A stretch of DNA of 64,000 bases from Cloacibacillus sp. An23 (GCF_002159945.1 NZ_NFJQ01000008.1:1-64000), one strand, 5' to 3'. Shown: positions 52,481 to 61,905, counted from the first letter of the stretch. Notes: a model not told the origin generated them from the letters alone. Made by a program: numbers and translations.

Positions 52481-52489
52481 GCATCATAT

Positions 52490-52531
52490 CTGAGGGCTGT
52501 ATTTTTCAGCCCTCAGCCTTTTCTCTTTTTT
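52490..52531 (+). terminator. Terminator-like hairpin between amidohydrolase and transporter genes
   Basis: CTGAGGGCTG (52490-52499) pairs perfectly with CAGCCCTCAG (52507-52516), followed by a T-rich tract to 52531. It could end a short transcript or act as a partial terminator that lowers downstream expression. Confidence 0.78.
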
Positions 52532-52566
52532 CCCCATTAAAATTTTGATATAAGGAGGGCTATTAG

Positions 52567-53958
52567 GTGATTACAGTTATAGTCCCAATATGCTTGCTGG
52601 TATTCTTGCTATTATGTAAAAAAGTACCTCTTGTTGGCGGAAAGATTTGGCCGTCATTGGGGGTGGCTTCTATTTGCGCTCTAGTTATGGGTGGAATTTA
52701 CAATCCTATTAAGTGGATAAGCGCATGGTTATACGGTATAGATACAATTGCATGGGTGCTCTTTCTTACGGTATTCGGAAGTATATATGCTCAAACTCAA
52801 ATTCAGCTGGGAACGATGGACACCGTCTTCAGCTGCTTTAAAGCTAAGTTTGGCGAACGCCCTCGTATATTGGTTTGCTGCATACTACTGACTCTGGTTA
52901 TTGCTGGCGCATTGCTGGGCGGAGGCACAGCATCTATCGCTATAGTCGGCGTACTTATGATACCTTCATTGGTCCAGCTGGGGCTTGATCCTACTAAGGT
53001 ATGTGCTACGTTGGTCATGGGCGGTGCGATTGGATCTCTAATGCCGCCTGTGAGTCAAGCGATATTTCTGTCTTCGTCGCTTATCCATACAGAGGTAGAC
53101 CTGGCGAACCAGTATTGCTATTTCACGGTGGGCAGTGCATTTATTGTCGAATGTATTTACGTTTCATTTTGCTTTATAGACAAGAATGCAAAAATCGTCG
53201 ACTATGATGAAAATGGAAATATTATTCCTCCGAGAAAAGTAAAAGATATTTTAATAGAGAGATGGTGGACGTTAATTCCGTTCTTATTCCTGCTGGTACT
53301 GGTGATACTGAGAACGGTTAAAATAATAGATATTGTGCCGCTTGTTTTTAATCAGATCTCTATTGGTGGAGTGCCGTTTATGACCGCTATCAGTAAGATC
53401 TTTTTTATCAAAGGATTCACTAATGTGACAAATTTGATACTTGTTCTTTCAACACTTGTGGCATATATATTCCCTATCGTTAGAAAGACGAAGTTCGAAT
53501 GTATAGTCGTTGGTGTTAAGAACTCCGTTTCAATGATGATAGTACTTTTCTTCTCTGCGCTTATGGTTGGAGCGTTTACGTATGGCGGGCAGATAGAGAT
53601 TGTAAAGGATTTCGCTATGGGCCTTGATCTCCACGTACTCAAATTCGGCGGTATGGCCGCGATGGTAATTATGGGTATGCTTACAGGTACGCAGTCTACT
53701 CCTAATAATGCGATATTCTCGTTCTTTGGGCCTGCGTTGCTACAGGCCGGCATTCTTCCTGGCAAAGCCGCTGCTGCTGGAGCGCAGTTTGCAGCCGCAG
53801 GACAAGGAATGCCGCCTGCAGATACATGTACTTTCTTTACGGCTGGACTGGTTGGCAGTGTACTGAATGCTGAAGTTAATCCCGTAAGATCTATGTTGCT
53901 TGCGACTCCTGTTTGGCTTTGGGTTGTCTTTACAGGTATGATTTTACTGTACGTGTAA
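52567..53958 (+). CDS. DctM/MatC-like membrane transporter (ion transporter superfamily)
   Basis: A 463-residue protein with about 12 helices. GGGTASIAIVGVLMIPSL and the related GTQSTPNNAIFSFFGPALL segment form the two repeated re-entrant motifs expected in the ion-transporter superfamily, which includes TRAP DctM subunits and MatC dicarboxylate carriers. No DctP binding protein or DctQ subunit accompanies it, so it probably works alone. The most likely cargo is malonate, given the operon. It starts at GTG 52567 after AGGAGGG. Confidence 0.75.
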   Translation: MITVIVPICLLVFLLLCKKVPLVGGKIWPSLGVASICALVMGGIYNPIKWISAWLYGIDTIAWVLFLTVFGSIYAQTQIQLGTMDTVFSCFKAKFGERPRILVCCILLTLVIAGALLGGGTASIAIVGVLMIPSLVQLGLDPTKVCATLVMGGAIGSLMPPVSQAIFLSSSLIHTEVDLANQYCYFTVGSAFIVECIYVSFCFIDKNAKIVDYDENGNIIPPRKVKDILIERWWTLIPFLFLLVLVILRTVKIIDIVPLVFNQISIGGVPFMTAISKIFFIKGFTNVTNLILVLSTLVAYIFPIVRKTKFECIVVGVKNSVSMMIVLFFSALMVGAFTYGGQIEIVKDFAMGLDLHVLKFGGMAAMVIMGMLTGTQSTPNNAIFSFFGPALLQAGILPGKAAAAGAQFAAAGQGMPPADTCTFFTAGLVGSVLNAEVNPVRSMLLATPVWLWVVFTGMILLYV

Positions 53959-54057
53959 TATGTAGCGTGTGGGGTCGGCGCGCGGCTTTTACTCATATCA
54001 TAAATGAGTTTAGCTGCGTGCCGCCGTTTACGGTGTCTTTATAGAGAGGAACAAAAT

Positions 54058-54192
54058 ATGAATATTATTCTGTATGCCACTTTTGCGTACGCCTTAACAG
54101 CGATTATATCAGTTGTAATGATTTCGGTTGTTGTGTTGTTAATAAAAATATTAATGAAGTTTCAATCTGCTGAGCAGACAGAAGGTGAGTAA
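54058..54192 (+). CDS. 44-residue single-pass membrane protein, possible Na+ pump gamma-like subunit
   Basis: A short protein with one membrane helix (about residues 5-32, ALTAIISVVMISVVVLLIKIL) and a charged tail (QSAEQTEGE). ATG 54058 has GAGAGGAAC upstream and its stop lies two bases before madB. Na+-pumping decarboxylases have a small membrane gamma subunit (OadG/MmdD) that anchors the soluble complex to the beta pump; this gene has the right place and topology, but it is much shorter and no family motif is visible. Confidence 0.6.
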   Translation: MNIILYATFAYALTAIISVVMISVVVLLIKILMKFQSAEQTEGE

Positions 54193-54194
54193 AG

Positions 54195-55409
54195 ATGATT
54201 AAAAGTGAAATTGTTTTAAACTTATTTCCTGGAATAGCCAGCTTTGCCTTTCAAGATTTAAACATAGCTGTTGCTCGTATAGTACTGATAGTTATGGGCT
54301 TTTTATTGGCTTATTATGGTTACAAAAGAAAACTTGAGCCGTTGATTATGGTTCCTATGGGAGTCGGACTTATTTGTATTAACGCCGGAGTATTGTTTCT
54401 AAAGGACGGCTCACTAGGCACATTGTTTGTTGCACCGCTTGTTGAAGATCCTTCTGCGCTTATTAACATCATGCAGGTTAATTTCCTTCAGCCGATTTAT
54501 AATTTTATGTTCAGCAACAGTCTCATAGCATGTTTAGTGTTTATGGGAATAGGCGCTATGAGTGAAATAAGTTTTATTATAATGAATCCATTTACAAGTA
54601 TTTTTATAGCTCTTTGCGCAGAGCTCGGTACGTTTGTTGCTCTTGTAATAGGCGTCTATTTAGGACTCACGCCTCAAGAAGCGGCCTCGGTGGCGATAAT
54701 AGGAGGAGCCGACGGGCCAATGGTGCTGTTTGGTTCATTGATGATGGCGCCTAAGCTCTTTGTGCCTATCTCTATAATTGCGTATCTCTATTTAAGCCTT
54801 ACTTATGCGGCTTATCCGTATCTTGTAAAAAAATTAGTTCCTACAAAATATAGGGGGATAGACTATATAGAAGAAATCCCGGAGATACAGCCAAAAACAA
54901 TTTTTATATTTTGTCTGGCAGCATGCGCGTTGTTATGCCTTTTGCTTCCGGTAGCAGCGCCTCTCATAATGTCCTTTTTTCTGGGATTAATTATCAAGGA
55001 GGCTAAAATAGAGCCTTATCTGGAACTTTTGGAAAATACGATTCTTTATCTTTCAACGTTGCTGTTGGGGCTTATGCTTGGAACGTTATGTGAAGCGTCT
55101 GTGCTTCTTGACCCTAAAGTCATTAAACTGCTGATAATAGGTGTCGCCGCCCTTTTATTCTCTGGGCTTGGAGGTATAGCCGGAGGCTGGATCATGTATG
55201 TAGTTAAAAAGAAAAACTTTAATCCTCTTATAGGTATTGCGGGAGTCTCATGTGTGCCAACTACAGCAAAAATAGCGCAGCATGTAGCTGAAGAAGAAAA
55301 TCCGTTTGCCGTCATCCTTCCCATTGCGATGGGGGCGAATATAGCCGGAGTCATTGTCTCTGCTATTGCAACTGGCATATATGTCTCAACTATAGGTCTT
55401 GTCCAGTAA
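54195..55409 (+). CDS. madB: Na+-translocating decarboxylase beta subunit (malonate type)
   Basis: A 404-residue membrane protein with about ten helices. IIGGADGPMVLFGSLMMAPKL carries the GGADGP motif with the ion-binding Asp of OadB/MmdB/GcdB/MadB proteins, and GVSCVPTTAKIAQHVAEEENP near the C-terminus is typical. It decarboxylates the carboxybiotin of MadF and uses the energy to export Na+. All surrounding genes are malonate decarboxylase genes, so I name it madB. It follows the 44-residue gene by two bases and overlaps the biotin ligase gene by one. Confidence 0.9.
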   Translation: MIKSEIVLNLFPGIASFAFQDLNIAVARIVLIVMGFLLAYYGYKRKLEPLIMVPMGVGLICINAGVLFLKDGSLGTLFVAPLVEDPSALINIMQVNFLQPIYNFMFSNSLIACLVFMGIGAMSEISFIIMNPFTSIFIALCAELGTFVALVIGVYLGLTPQEAASVAIIGGADGPMVLFGSLMMAPKLFVPISIIAYLYLSLTYAAYPYLVKKLVPTKYRGIDYIEEIPEIQPKTIFIFCLAACALLCLLLPVAAPLIMSFFLGLIIKEAKIEPYLELLENTILYLSTLLLGLMLGTLCEASVLLDPKVIKLLIIGVAALLFSGLGGIAGGWIMYVVKKKNFNPLIGIAGVSCVPTTAKIAQHVAEEENPFAVILPIAMGANIAGVIVSAIATGIYVSTIGLVQ

Positions 55410-56197
55410 TGCGTTTTAATCCTTTAGCTATAAAGTATGAAAAATATATAGATGAATATGAAGAAAGAGACGTTTTACACTTTCGCCGCGTAAGCTCTAC
55501 AAATATTGTCGCTAAAAATTTAGCGATAAATGGGAGCAAAGTTGCTGTTATTGCAGATTCGCAGTTTATGGGACGTGGAAGAATGTCTCGTCTTTGGGAA
55601 TCTGAAGTAGGTGGTTTGTATTTAACTCTGACTCAGAAAATAGATTTACAGGATCGCATAATTCCTATGATTAGTATGGCGGCCTCTATAGCGGCATTGC
55701 GATGTATATCCGATATCAGTGGCTTAGCGTGCAGAATTAAATGGCCGAATGATGTTTTGGTAAATAATAAAAAAATATGCGGGGTTCTATCAGAAGCTAT
55801 ATGGGGAGCTGATAAATTAGATTTTGTGCTTGTCGGATTCGGCTTAAACATTAATCAGAGTTTTGATTCGTTCTCGTCCGGCATAAAAAAACTTGCTACT
55901 TCTATTTATCTTGAAACAGAGAAAAGATTTCCAATCAAAGAAGTAGCGTTTTCATTGATACATAATATGAACCGAGAGATTAATGAAATATCCGTATATG
56001 GACCGTCTTGTATGGTCGGTAGATATCGGCGATATTGTGAAACGCTAGGAAAGAGAATATCTGTATTTGACGGCGATGATGAGATTTTTGAAGGTGAAGC
56101 GATAGCAATTAACGAAGACGGCGCTCTGGTTGTTAAAGATTCTGCCGGTAAGATAGAAACGTTTCTCTATGGAGAAGTAAGTAATAGGATGATATGA
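55409..56197 (+). CDS. Biotin-protein ligase, stand-alone
   Basis: A 262-residue BirA-type ligase. The biotinyl-AMP loop is GRGRMSR and the conserved KWPNDV lies near the middle; GFGLNINQS and the C-terminal SH3-like domain follow. There is no N-terminal helix-turn-helix, so it is not a repressor. It couples biotin to a carrier lysine. It lies inside the malonate operon (TAATG overlap with madB), so MadF is its evident target. It is probably a dedicated ligase beside a housekeeping one elsewhere. Confidence 0.88.
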   Translation: MRFNPLAIKYEKYIDEYEERDVLHFRRVSSTNIVAKNLAINGSKVAVIADSQFMGRGRMSRLWESEVGGLYLTLTQKIDLQDRIIPMISMAASIAALRCISDISGLACRIKWPNDVLVNNKKICGVLSEAIWGADKLDFVLVGFGLNINQSFDSFSSGIKKLATSIYLETEKRFPIKEVAFSLIHNMNREINEISVYGPSCMVGRYRRYCETLGKRISVFDGDDEIFEGEAIAINEDGALVVKDSAGKIETFLYGEVSNRMI

Positions 56198-56217
56198 GTT
56201 GAAAGGGTGTGTCAGTT

Positions 56218-57897
56218 ATGATCAGTGGCAGTCTTTCAGGTGTATGGGATAATATCAAACGAGATACAGCACGGCGTTTAAGTGCCGCATCTGCGTTAGT
56301 AACGGGACAAGGCTCAAAGATAGTATTATCAGATAATACAGTAAAATTGCTGGAAAGTGTGATTAAACCTTACGATATTGTAAACTTGGAAGGGAACAAC
56401 CAGAAACAAGCTGATTTTTTAGCTAGATGTCTTTGTAAAGTTGATCCATCGGTTGTACATGACCTCCATATGGTGCAATCAGTTATTGCATTGCCTGAAC
56501 ATATTGAAGTTTTTGAACGCGGCATTGCGCAAAAACTTGATTTTTCATTTTCAGGCCCACAAGCTGGAAAAGTCGCCGAGTTGATAAATAGCGGTAATAT
56601 TGAACTTGGAGCGATACATACATATCTTGAACTTTATGGACGGTATTTCGTCGACTTGACCCCTAGAGTGGCTTTGGTTGCAGCGGTGCAAGCCGATAGG
56701 GACGGTAATTTATATACCGGTTTTAGTACGGAGGATACCCCTGTTATTGTTGAAGCGACAAAATTTAAACAAGGGATAGTCATAGCACAGGTCAATCAAA
56801 TCGTAGACAAGTTGCCGAGGATTGATATTCCTGGGGATTGGGTTGATTTTATTGTACAGTCTCCGGAACCTTTTTATATAGAACCGCTCTTTACCAGAAA
56901 TCCGGCACTGATCACAGAAGCGCAAATATTGAGAGGAATGATGGCAATAAAAGGCATTTATGCGGAATATGCCGTTAAGACTCTTAACCATGGCATAGGC
57001 TTTGATACGGCTGCAATTGAGCTGTTACTGCCGACATATGCCGAATCTTTAGGGCTAAAGGGGAAAATTTGTACACATTTTGTATTGAATCCGCATCCGA
57101 CCTTAATCCCGGCCATCGAAACAGGATGGGTTCAGTCGGTCCATTGTTTTGGCGGAGAACTTGGTATGGAGGATTACGTTGCTGCCAGGTCAGATATATT
57201 CTTTAATGGTCCGGATGGTTCAATGCGTTCGAATCGAGCTTTTTCGCAAGTTGCCGGACATTATGCAACTGATATGTTTATCGGCGGGACTTTGCAAATA
57301 GATAAATGGGGCAACAGCAGCACTGCAACGGCAAAACGCGTGTCCGGATTTGGCGGGGCTCCTAATATGGGATGCGACCCCAAAGGTCGGCGGCATGCAA
57401 GTGAAGCATGGATGCAATGCGGCGCCGAGGATGTTGGTATTAGCAAAAATATTGGGCCGCTGCACAGAGGAAAAAAACTTGTCGTCCAGTTGGCCGAAAC
57501 ATTCAGAGAGAAGATGGCTTCTTGTTTTGTAAATGAACTGGACGCCGTTGCTCTATCACAAAATGCGCACCTTACGATTGAACCAATAATGATTTATGGG
57601 GACGATCTTACGCATATTGTTACAGAAGAAGGTATCGCGTACCTACATAAGTGCCACGATATAGAAGAACGCATGGCTGCTATCCGAGGCGTTGCGGGTT
57701 TTACGGATATCGGTTTGTCTGCCGATCCGGATGAAACTGCGAAGTTAAGGGAGCTTGGAGTTATAAAAACCCCCGAGGATTTGGGGATTAATATAACGCA
57801 GGCGAATAAGTCTATGCTTGCGGCCCAAAGTATCAGGGAGCTTGTTAAATGGTCTCACGGCTTGTATCAGCCGCCGAAGCAGTTTAGGACATGGTAG
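56218..57897 (+). CDS. madA: Malonate decarboxylase acetyl-S-ACP:malonate ACP transferase
   Basis: A 559-residue CoA-transferase-like alpha subunit (MadA/MdcA). It exchanges acetate for malonate on the ACP. EGNNQKQADFLARCL, HDLHMVQSV, the LGAIHTYLELYGRYFVDLTPRVA segment and HCFGGELGMEDYVAARSD are typical of this family. ATG 56218 is preferred because GAAAGGG ends ten bases upstream; GTG 56209 would be too close. It lies early in the catalytic part of the operon. Confidence 0.9.
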   Translation: MISGSLSGVWDNIKRDTARRLSAASALVTGQGSKIVLSDNTVKLLESVIKPYDIVNLEGNNQKQADFLARCLCKVDPSVVHDLHMVQSVIALPEHIEVFERGIAQKLDFSFSGPQAGKVAELINSGNIELGAIHTYLELYGRYFVDLTPRVALVAAVQADRDGNLYTGFSTEDTPVIVEATKFKQGIVIAQVNQIVDKLPRIDIPGDWVDFIVQSPEPFYIEPLFTRNPALITEAQILRGMMAIKGIYAEYAVKTLNHGIGFDTAAIELLLPTYAESLGLKGKICTHFVLNPHPTLIPAIETGWVQSVHCFGGELGMEDYVAARSDIFFNGPDGSMRSNRAFSQVAGHYATDMFIGGTLQIDKWGNSSTATAKRVSGFGGAPNMGCDPKGRRHASEAWMQCGAEDVGISKNIGPLHRGKKLVVQLAETFREKMASCFVNELDAVALSQNAHLTIEPIMIYGDDLTHIVTEEGIAYLHKCHDIEERMAAIRGVAGFTDIGLSADPDETAKLRELGVIKTPEDLGINITQANKSMLAAQSIRELVKWSHGLYQPPKQFRTW

Positions 57898-57915
57898 TTT
57901 AGGAGGATATTATTT

Positions 57916-58242
57916 ATGGCGCTGCAGACTTTGTATTACGAATTTAAAGTGGCTGACCCGAAAAGCATTCCTGCAGAGTGGGGCCATTATGGTGTAACTG
58001 GCTCCGGTGACCTTGAAGTATTGTTTGAACGACAGAATTTAAATGGAAGTGTTAAAGTAAAAGTAGTTACACCAGTAAAAGGATTTGAAAAAGTGTGGGA
58101 AAAGGTTTTGGAAAGATTTGTGAAAGAATTTAGCCTTGGAGATTTGTCTATAGAAATTAACGACGATAACGCTACGCCTGTAGTTGTTTATATGCGTTTA
58201 AGACAAGGGCTGGTAGAGACAGGCTTCCTCAAAGGAGAGTAA
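57916..58242 (+). CDS. madE: Malonate decarboxylase acyl carrier protein
   Basis: A 108-residue ACP of the MadE/MdcC family, unrelated in sequence to fatty-acid ACPs. The prosthetic group 2'-(5''-phosphoribosyl)-3'-dephospho-CoA is attached to the serine of GVTGSGDLEV (Ser30). ATG 57916 follows TAGGAGGA. Its neighbour madA loads it and madC-madD decarboxylate it. Confidence 0.9.
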   Translation: MALQTLYYEFKVADPKSIPAEWGHYGVTGSGDLEVLFERQNLNGSVKVKVVTPVKGFEKVWEKVLERFVKEFSLGDLSIEINDDNATPVVVYMRLRQGLVETGFLKGE

Positions 58243-58247
58243 TTTAT

Positions 58248-59195
58248 ATGCGCGATTGGAATAAAATCAGTGCTAGGAAATTTTCTGAAATTCATGCCAG
58301 GGAACGTGCGATAGGCCTTGTTGACAAAGATACTTTTACAGAGTTCTTAGGACCAAGAAAAAAATTTTCAAGTCCACACTTACCTTTGCTCGGCGTCGCC
58401 GTAGAATTTGATGACGGCCTTGTCTCTGGAATGGGGCTTATTGATAAACATCCTGTTTTTGTTAATTCGATGGAGGGGAAATTTATCGGAGGTTCTATAG
58501 GAGAAGTAGGCGGAGCAAAGCTCGTAATGTCACTCAGATTAGCCTTGGAAACATATAATATGATTCCAGAAGAAGAGCTTGAAAGCCGCCGCCCTCTTGT
58601 GGTTATTTCATTTGAAACCGGTGGAGTGAGGCTTCATGAGGCTAACGCTGGGTTGTTGGCTCATGCGGAAGTTATAGATGCTATTCAGGATTTAAGACAT
58701 AAAGTTCCTGTTATTGCTGTAATTGGAAGCAAAGTAGGGTGTTTTGGCGGAATGGGGTTTGTAGCGGCAGCTACAGATGTAGTTGTGATGAGTGATGTCG
58801 GTCGTTTAGGTTTGACTGGTCCAGAAGTTATAGAGCAGGAAGTAGGAAAAGAAGAATTTGACGCTTCCGATAAATCTCTTGTATATCGTACTACAGGCGG
58901 AAAACATAAATATATCGTTAGGGACTGCAACTACTTAGTTCCAGATAAAACGGCCGCTTTCAGAGACATTATCAATCAGCTTTCGCGTTGCTCAATGGAA
59001 GATATAGAGAAAATGCGTAGAATAGGTTCGATGTATCTGGTAAATAAGCAGCTTGCTTTTATAAATGAAGTTTTAGAAAGAGATATACGTGATTCTAGAG
59101 ATCTTTGGAGAGCTTATGGCAATTCTGATATTGACGCGTTGATAGATTCTGATGTAGAGGAATTTCTTACATTGGTACAGCGCAGACCTTTGTAA
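58248..59195 (+). CDS. madC: Malonate decarboxylase carboxyltransferase beta subunit
   Basis: A 315-residue crotonase-fold carboxyltransferase subunit (MadC/MdcD family). SGMGLIDKHPVFVNSMEGKF and VISFETGGVRLHEANAG match the family. With MadD it moves the carboxyl group from malonyl-ACP to biotin on MadF. ATG 58248 follows AAGGAGAG. It is followed by madD after 15 bases, as in other malonate decarboxylase operons. Confidence 0.9.
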   Translation: MRDWNKISARKFSEIHARERAIGLVDKDTFTEFLGPRKKFSSPHLPLLGVAVEFDDGLVSGMGLIDKHPVFVNSMEGKFIGGSIGEVGGAKLVMSLRLALETYNMIPEEELESRRPLVVISFETGGVRLHEANAGLLAHAEVIDAIQDLRHKVPVIAVIGSKVGCFGGMGFVAAATDVVVMSDVGRLGLTGPEVIEQEVGKEEFDASDKSLVYRTTGGKHKYIVRDCNYLVPDKTAAFRDIINQLSRCSMEDIEKMRRIGSMYLVNKQLAFINEVLERDIRDSRDLWRAYGNSDIDALIDSDVEEFLTLVQRRPL

Positions 59196-59210
59196 TTGGG
59201 AGGAAAAGCA

Positions 59211-60101
59211 ATGGAAGACTCTAACATCACTATGATTGGCCAGGTCCGCGAAGTTTTGAATATGCTGATTGATAAAGATACTTTTGTGGAAAATAGCGTA
59301 TGCGGTCATAACTTTGCTGCGGATTTTGGATGTGGCGCTATAGTAGGGACAGGAGAAATTAACGGGAACGTTTCAACAATAATCGCCAACGATACAGACG
59401 CTTATAATGAGAAGTTCCCTGTCGTTTTTGCTGGTATCATTGGTTTGGAAGAAGCGTACAAAATGGCTCAAGCTGTATATATAACAATGGAAGCTGATCG
59501 TACAAAAGATATAGGACAGAAAAGGCCGATTGTATTAATCGTTGATACGCCGGGTAATGCCCCAGGCAAGATAGAAGAAATTATCGGAATGAATAAAGCG
59601 ACGGGAGCATATCAGCTTGCCCTTGCAGAGGCTCGCGGAATGGGACATCCTATAATTGCAGTTGTCATTGGGCGGGCCATAAGTGGAGCTTTTCTATGCC
59701 ATGGATTACAGGCTGATCATATTCTTGCATTGTCTAAGGACTTCGGCACAATAATTCACGTAATGCCATTGACCAGTATCGCAAGGATAACAAAAATGGA
59801 CATAGAAGAGTTGGAAAAAATGTCAGTAGATAATCCAGTGTTTGCGTCAGGCGTAGATTTCTTCTACAAATTAGGCGGAATAGACGAGATTATCTACACA
59901 CTAACCGACATGAAGCGATGCGTTGCTGATCATATAGAGAAGATTCGCATTCTAAAAGCAGAACACAAATTACAAGAATTAGGTCCTAAGGGGCGGGGTT
60001 TGTCTGGTCTTAAGCGGAACGGACGTAATTCTCGTGCGAAAGCGATGGATGAAATGAAGAAAGAGTATTCGTGCGTCATCCGTCATTATTTAAGCGTTTA
60101 A
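59211..60101 (+). CDS. madD: Malonate decarboxylase carboxyltransferase gamma subunit
   Basis: A 296-residue partner subunit (MadD/MdcE family) with the carboxyltransferase fold. VPLTSIARIT-like and IGRAISGAFLCHGLQAD segments and the VDTPGNAPGKIEEI stretch are typical. ATG 59211 is chosen because GGGAGGA precedes it; a TTG at 59196 is upstream in frame. The C-terminus is basic and somewhat long. Forms a heterodimer with MadC. Confidence 0.88.
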   Translation: MEDSNITMIGQVREVLNMLIDKDTFVENSVCGHNFAADFGCGAIVGTGEINGNVSTIIANDTDAYNEKFPVVFAGIIGLEEAYKMAQAVYITMEADRTKDIGQKRPIVLIVDTPGNAPGKIEEIIGMNKATGAYQLALAEARGMGHPIIAVVIGRAISGAFLCHGLQADHILALSKDFGTIIHVMPLTSIARITKMDIEELEKMSVDNPVFASGVDFFYKLGGIDEIIYTLTDMKRCVADHIEKIRILKAEHKLQELGPKGRGLSGLKRNGRNSRAKAMDEMKKEYSCVIRHYLSV

Positions 60102-60114
60102 ATTTGTTTAAGTA

Positions 60115-61173
60115 ATGGAACAGTTTGAACTTTTTGACAATAGCCCTACTATTGAAGAGCTGCCGCATCAACCCTTATCAGCAAGAGGATTATGCGGCCC
60201 TACAGTAGCCCATAAAATCGAAGAGCTGCATACACCTTGTAACATCGCTTTTACAACATTTTCAACTGGCAGCAGCGCATTGCAGAATGTAATAGGCGTA
60301 ACCTACCAGGAACTTAATGCGCGAATCGAAGCGTCTATAAACGCTTTAGATATCATAGGGCTGCGTGAAGGGGATAATTTACTTGTAACATATCCTCCGT
60401 TAGTCAACGTTTTTCCTGTTGAAGCTCTTCAGCGCAGAGGCATCCACTTGCTCTATCTCAATCGCTCGAGTCGTATGTCTTTGATTGAATCCATGTTAAA
60501 TGTACAGCCGTCTGCGATACTGGGAGAAGGTGCGTTCATATACGCATCGATGCGAGACGCAGAAAAGCTCGGTTTCCCCAATTTATTTAATCGAACAACG
60601 CGAATAATAACGGCTGGCACTCCTTTGAATCTGGATATGCATGAAGCGGCGCAAGAGAGGCGGATGGAAGTCCATGATTTGTATGGATGTCAGGAGTTCG
60701 GCTGGATAGCATGCGATGGAATTCCATTAAGGAACGATTTATCGTTCATGCCTGCTGAAAAAGAGTGGCATGAAGTTATTGTCGGAGGGCTTCCGACTGG
60801 TGACTGCTTGATTCTGTCTAATTCGGGACATATGTGTAATCGCAAGGGACGGCTAATAACTTATAGGCTTAAACGCAGCGTTAACGACATTGATATAGTT
60901 ATTCGCGCGTCTAAATTTAAATCTGAAGAAACGGTCAGGCGCATTGCTAAAAGTATTTTAAGGCTAAAGGGGAAACACGTGTATGTAAGCCCATCTGTCA
61001 GGCTGGGTGCTGATTGCACGGTACTGGAATTAAAGGGCTCACAGTATAATAAAAATACTATACCGAGTTTTTGTATTGACAATGCGATAAAAACAGAGCT
61101 TTTCGATTCTTTGGCAGAGGCTCAGTGCCTATATCAGAATGACCATAGGCATAATGAGGTCTGGAGTAAGTAA
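60115..61173 (+). CDS. madH: PaaK-like adenylate-forming enzyme, probable acetate:SH-ACP ligase
   Basis: A 352-residue protein that resembles a shortened, diverged adenylate-forming (phenylacetate-CoA ligase-like) enzyme. FSTGSSALQNVIGVTYQEL stands where the usual Ser/Thr/Gly-rich AMP-binding loop is, and DLYGCQEFGWIACDG resembles the YG-x-(S/T)E motif. In Malonomonas rubra the MadH ligase re-acetylates deacetylated ACP; position between madD and madG makes that the best guess. The symbol reflects this role, not a sequence proof. The start has only a weak ribosome site. It follows madD by 13 bases and abuts madG. Confidence 0.58.
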   Translation: MEQFELFDNSPTIEELPHQPLSARGLCGPTVAHKIEELHTPCNIAFTTFSTGSSALQNVIGVTYQELNARIEASINALDIIGLREGDNLLVTYPPLVNVFPVEALQRRGIHLLYLNRSSRMSLIESMLNVQPSAILGEGAFIYASMRDAEKLGFPNLFNRTTRIITAGTPLNLDMHEAAQERRMEVHDLYGCQEFGWIACDGIPLRNDLSFMPAEKEWHEVIVGGLPTGDCLILSNSGHMCNRKGRLITYRLKRSVNDIDIVIRASKFKSEETVRRIAKSILRLKGKHVYVSPSVRLGADCTVLELKGSQYNKNTIPSFCIDNAIKTELFDSLAEAQCLYQNDHRHNEVWSK

Positions 61174-61905
61174 ATGAAATTATATAAACGGCACGATATG
61201 CTGGACATCTCTTTTGAAGGGAGGGCTAGGATATTTTTTGATTTGATGGCGAAGGCGGAAAGCATTTCTATGGATGTCTTAAAAGCGACTATACTCGCAA
61301 GATATCATAACGGATATGTGCCAGGCATCGTAAGACGCGGGGATATAAGTGCTTATGGTGAAGTAAATGTCGGTTTTGTATATCCATGGAGAGTGTCCGA
61401 TAGTCGTTTACGTATAGCGAATATTGTATATCCCAATGAGATTCTCGGTGTGATTTCTCCTTATATTTTGCCGTATTGTGAATATCAGGTAGAAAGTCGC
61501 TGTATGGCAGCGCTAAAGGATGTGTCGCTTTTATTAGAAGCTCAAAAGGGGCACATTGGTGTTATTGGCTCTGCTGCGCTGGAAATCGTCACGGGATATT
61601 GCTATACAGACGGCAATTCAGATTTGGATCTTATTATACAGGGACAGACTTTGTGTGACCTTACAGAAACGTATACTGTTTTGGCGCAAATAGGTCAGAA
61701 ACATAGGGTAAAAATTGATGCTGAAGTCCAGTTAAGAAATGGATATGGAATCAAAGCGGATGAGCTGTTTATTGGAAGCCAGACATTATTAGGCAAAAGC
61801 TTATGTGACGTTCGGCTGTTCAATAGAGAAAACATTATAGAAACTCTAAATTCACAGGAGGAATTTACATGGAAATTAAGTCAAGAGTCCCAGGAAAAGT
61901 CGTAA
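61174..61905 (+). CDS. madG: Malonate decarboxylase holo-ACP synthase (phosphoribosyl-dephospho-CoA transferase)
   Basis: A 243-residue nucleotidyltransferase-fold enzyme of the MdcG/MadG family. The catalytic pattern IGSAALEIVTGYCYTDGNSDLDLI carries the Gly-Ser and Asp-x-Asp residues of this fold. It attaches the triphosphoribosyl-dephospho-CoA-derived group to Ser30 of the ACP. ATG 61174 directly follows the previous stop. The partner enzyme that makes the precursor (MdcB/CitG type) is not in the window. It overlaps madF by 37 bases. Confidence 0.86.
   Translation: MKLYKRHDMLDISFEGRARIFFDLMAKAESISMDVLKATILARYHNGYVPGIVRRGDISAYGEVNVGFVYPWRVSDSRLRIANIVYPNEILGVISPYILPYCEYQVESRCMAALKDVSLLLEAQKGHIGVIGSAALEIVTGYCYTDGNSDLDLIIQGQTLCDLTETYTVLAQIGQKHRVKIDAEVQLRNGYGIKADELFIGSQTLLGKSLCDVRLFNRENIIETLNSQEEFTWKLSQESQEKS

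Noticed and set aside
52567-53958. Full TRAP transporter
   Set aside because: Only the DctM-like membrane subunit is present; the 44-residue protein after it is too small for DctQ and there is no DctP binding protein.
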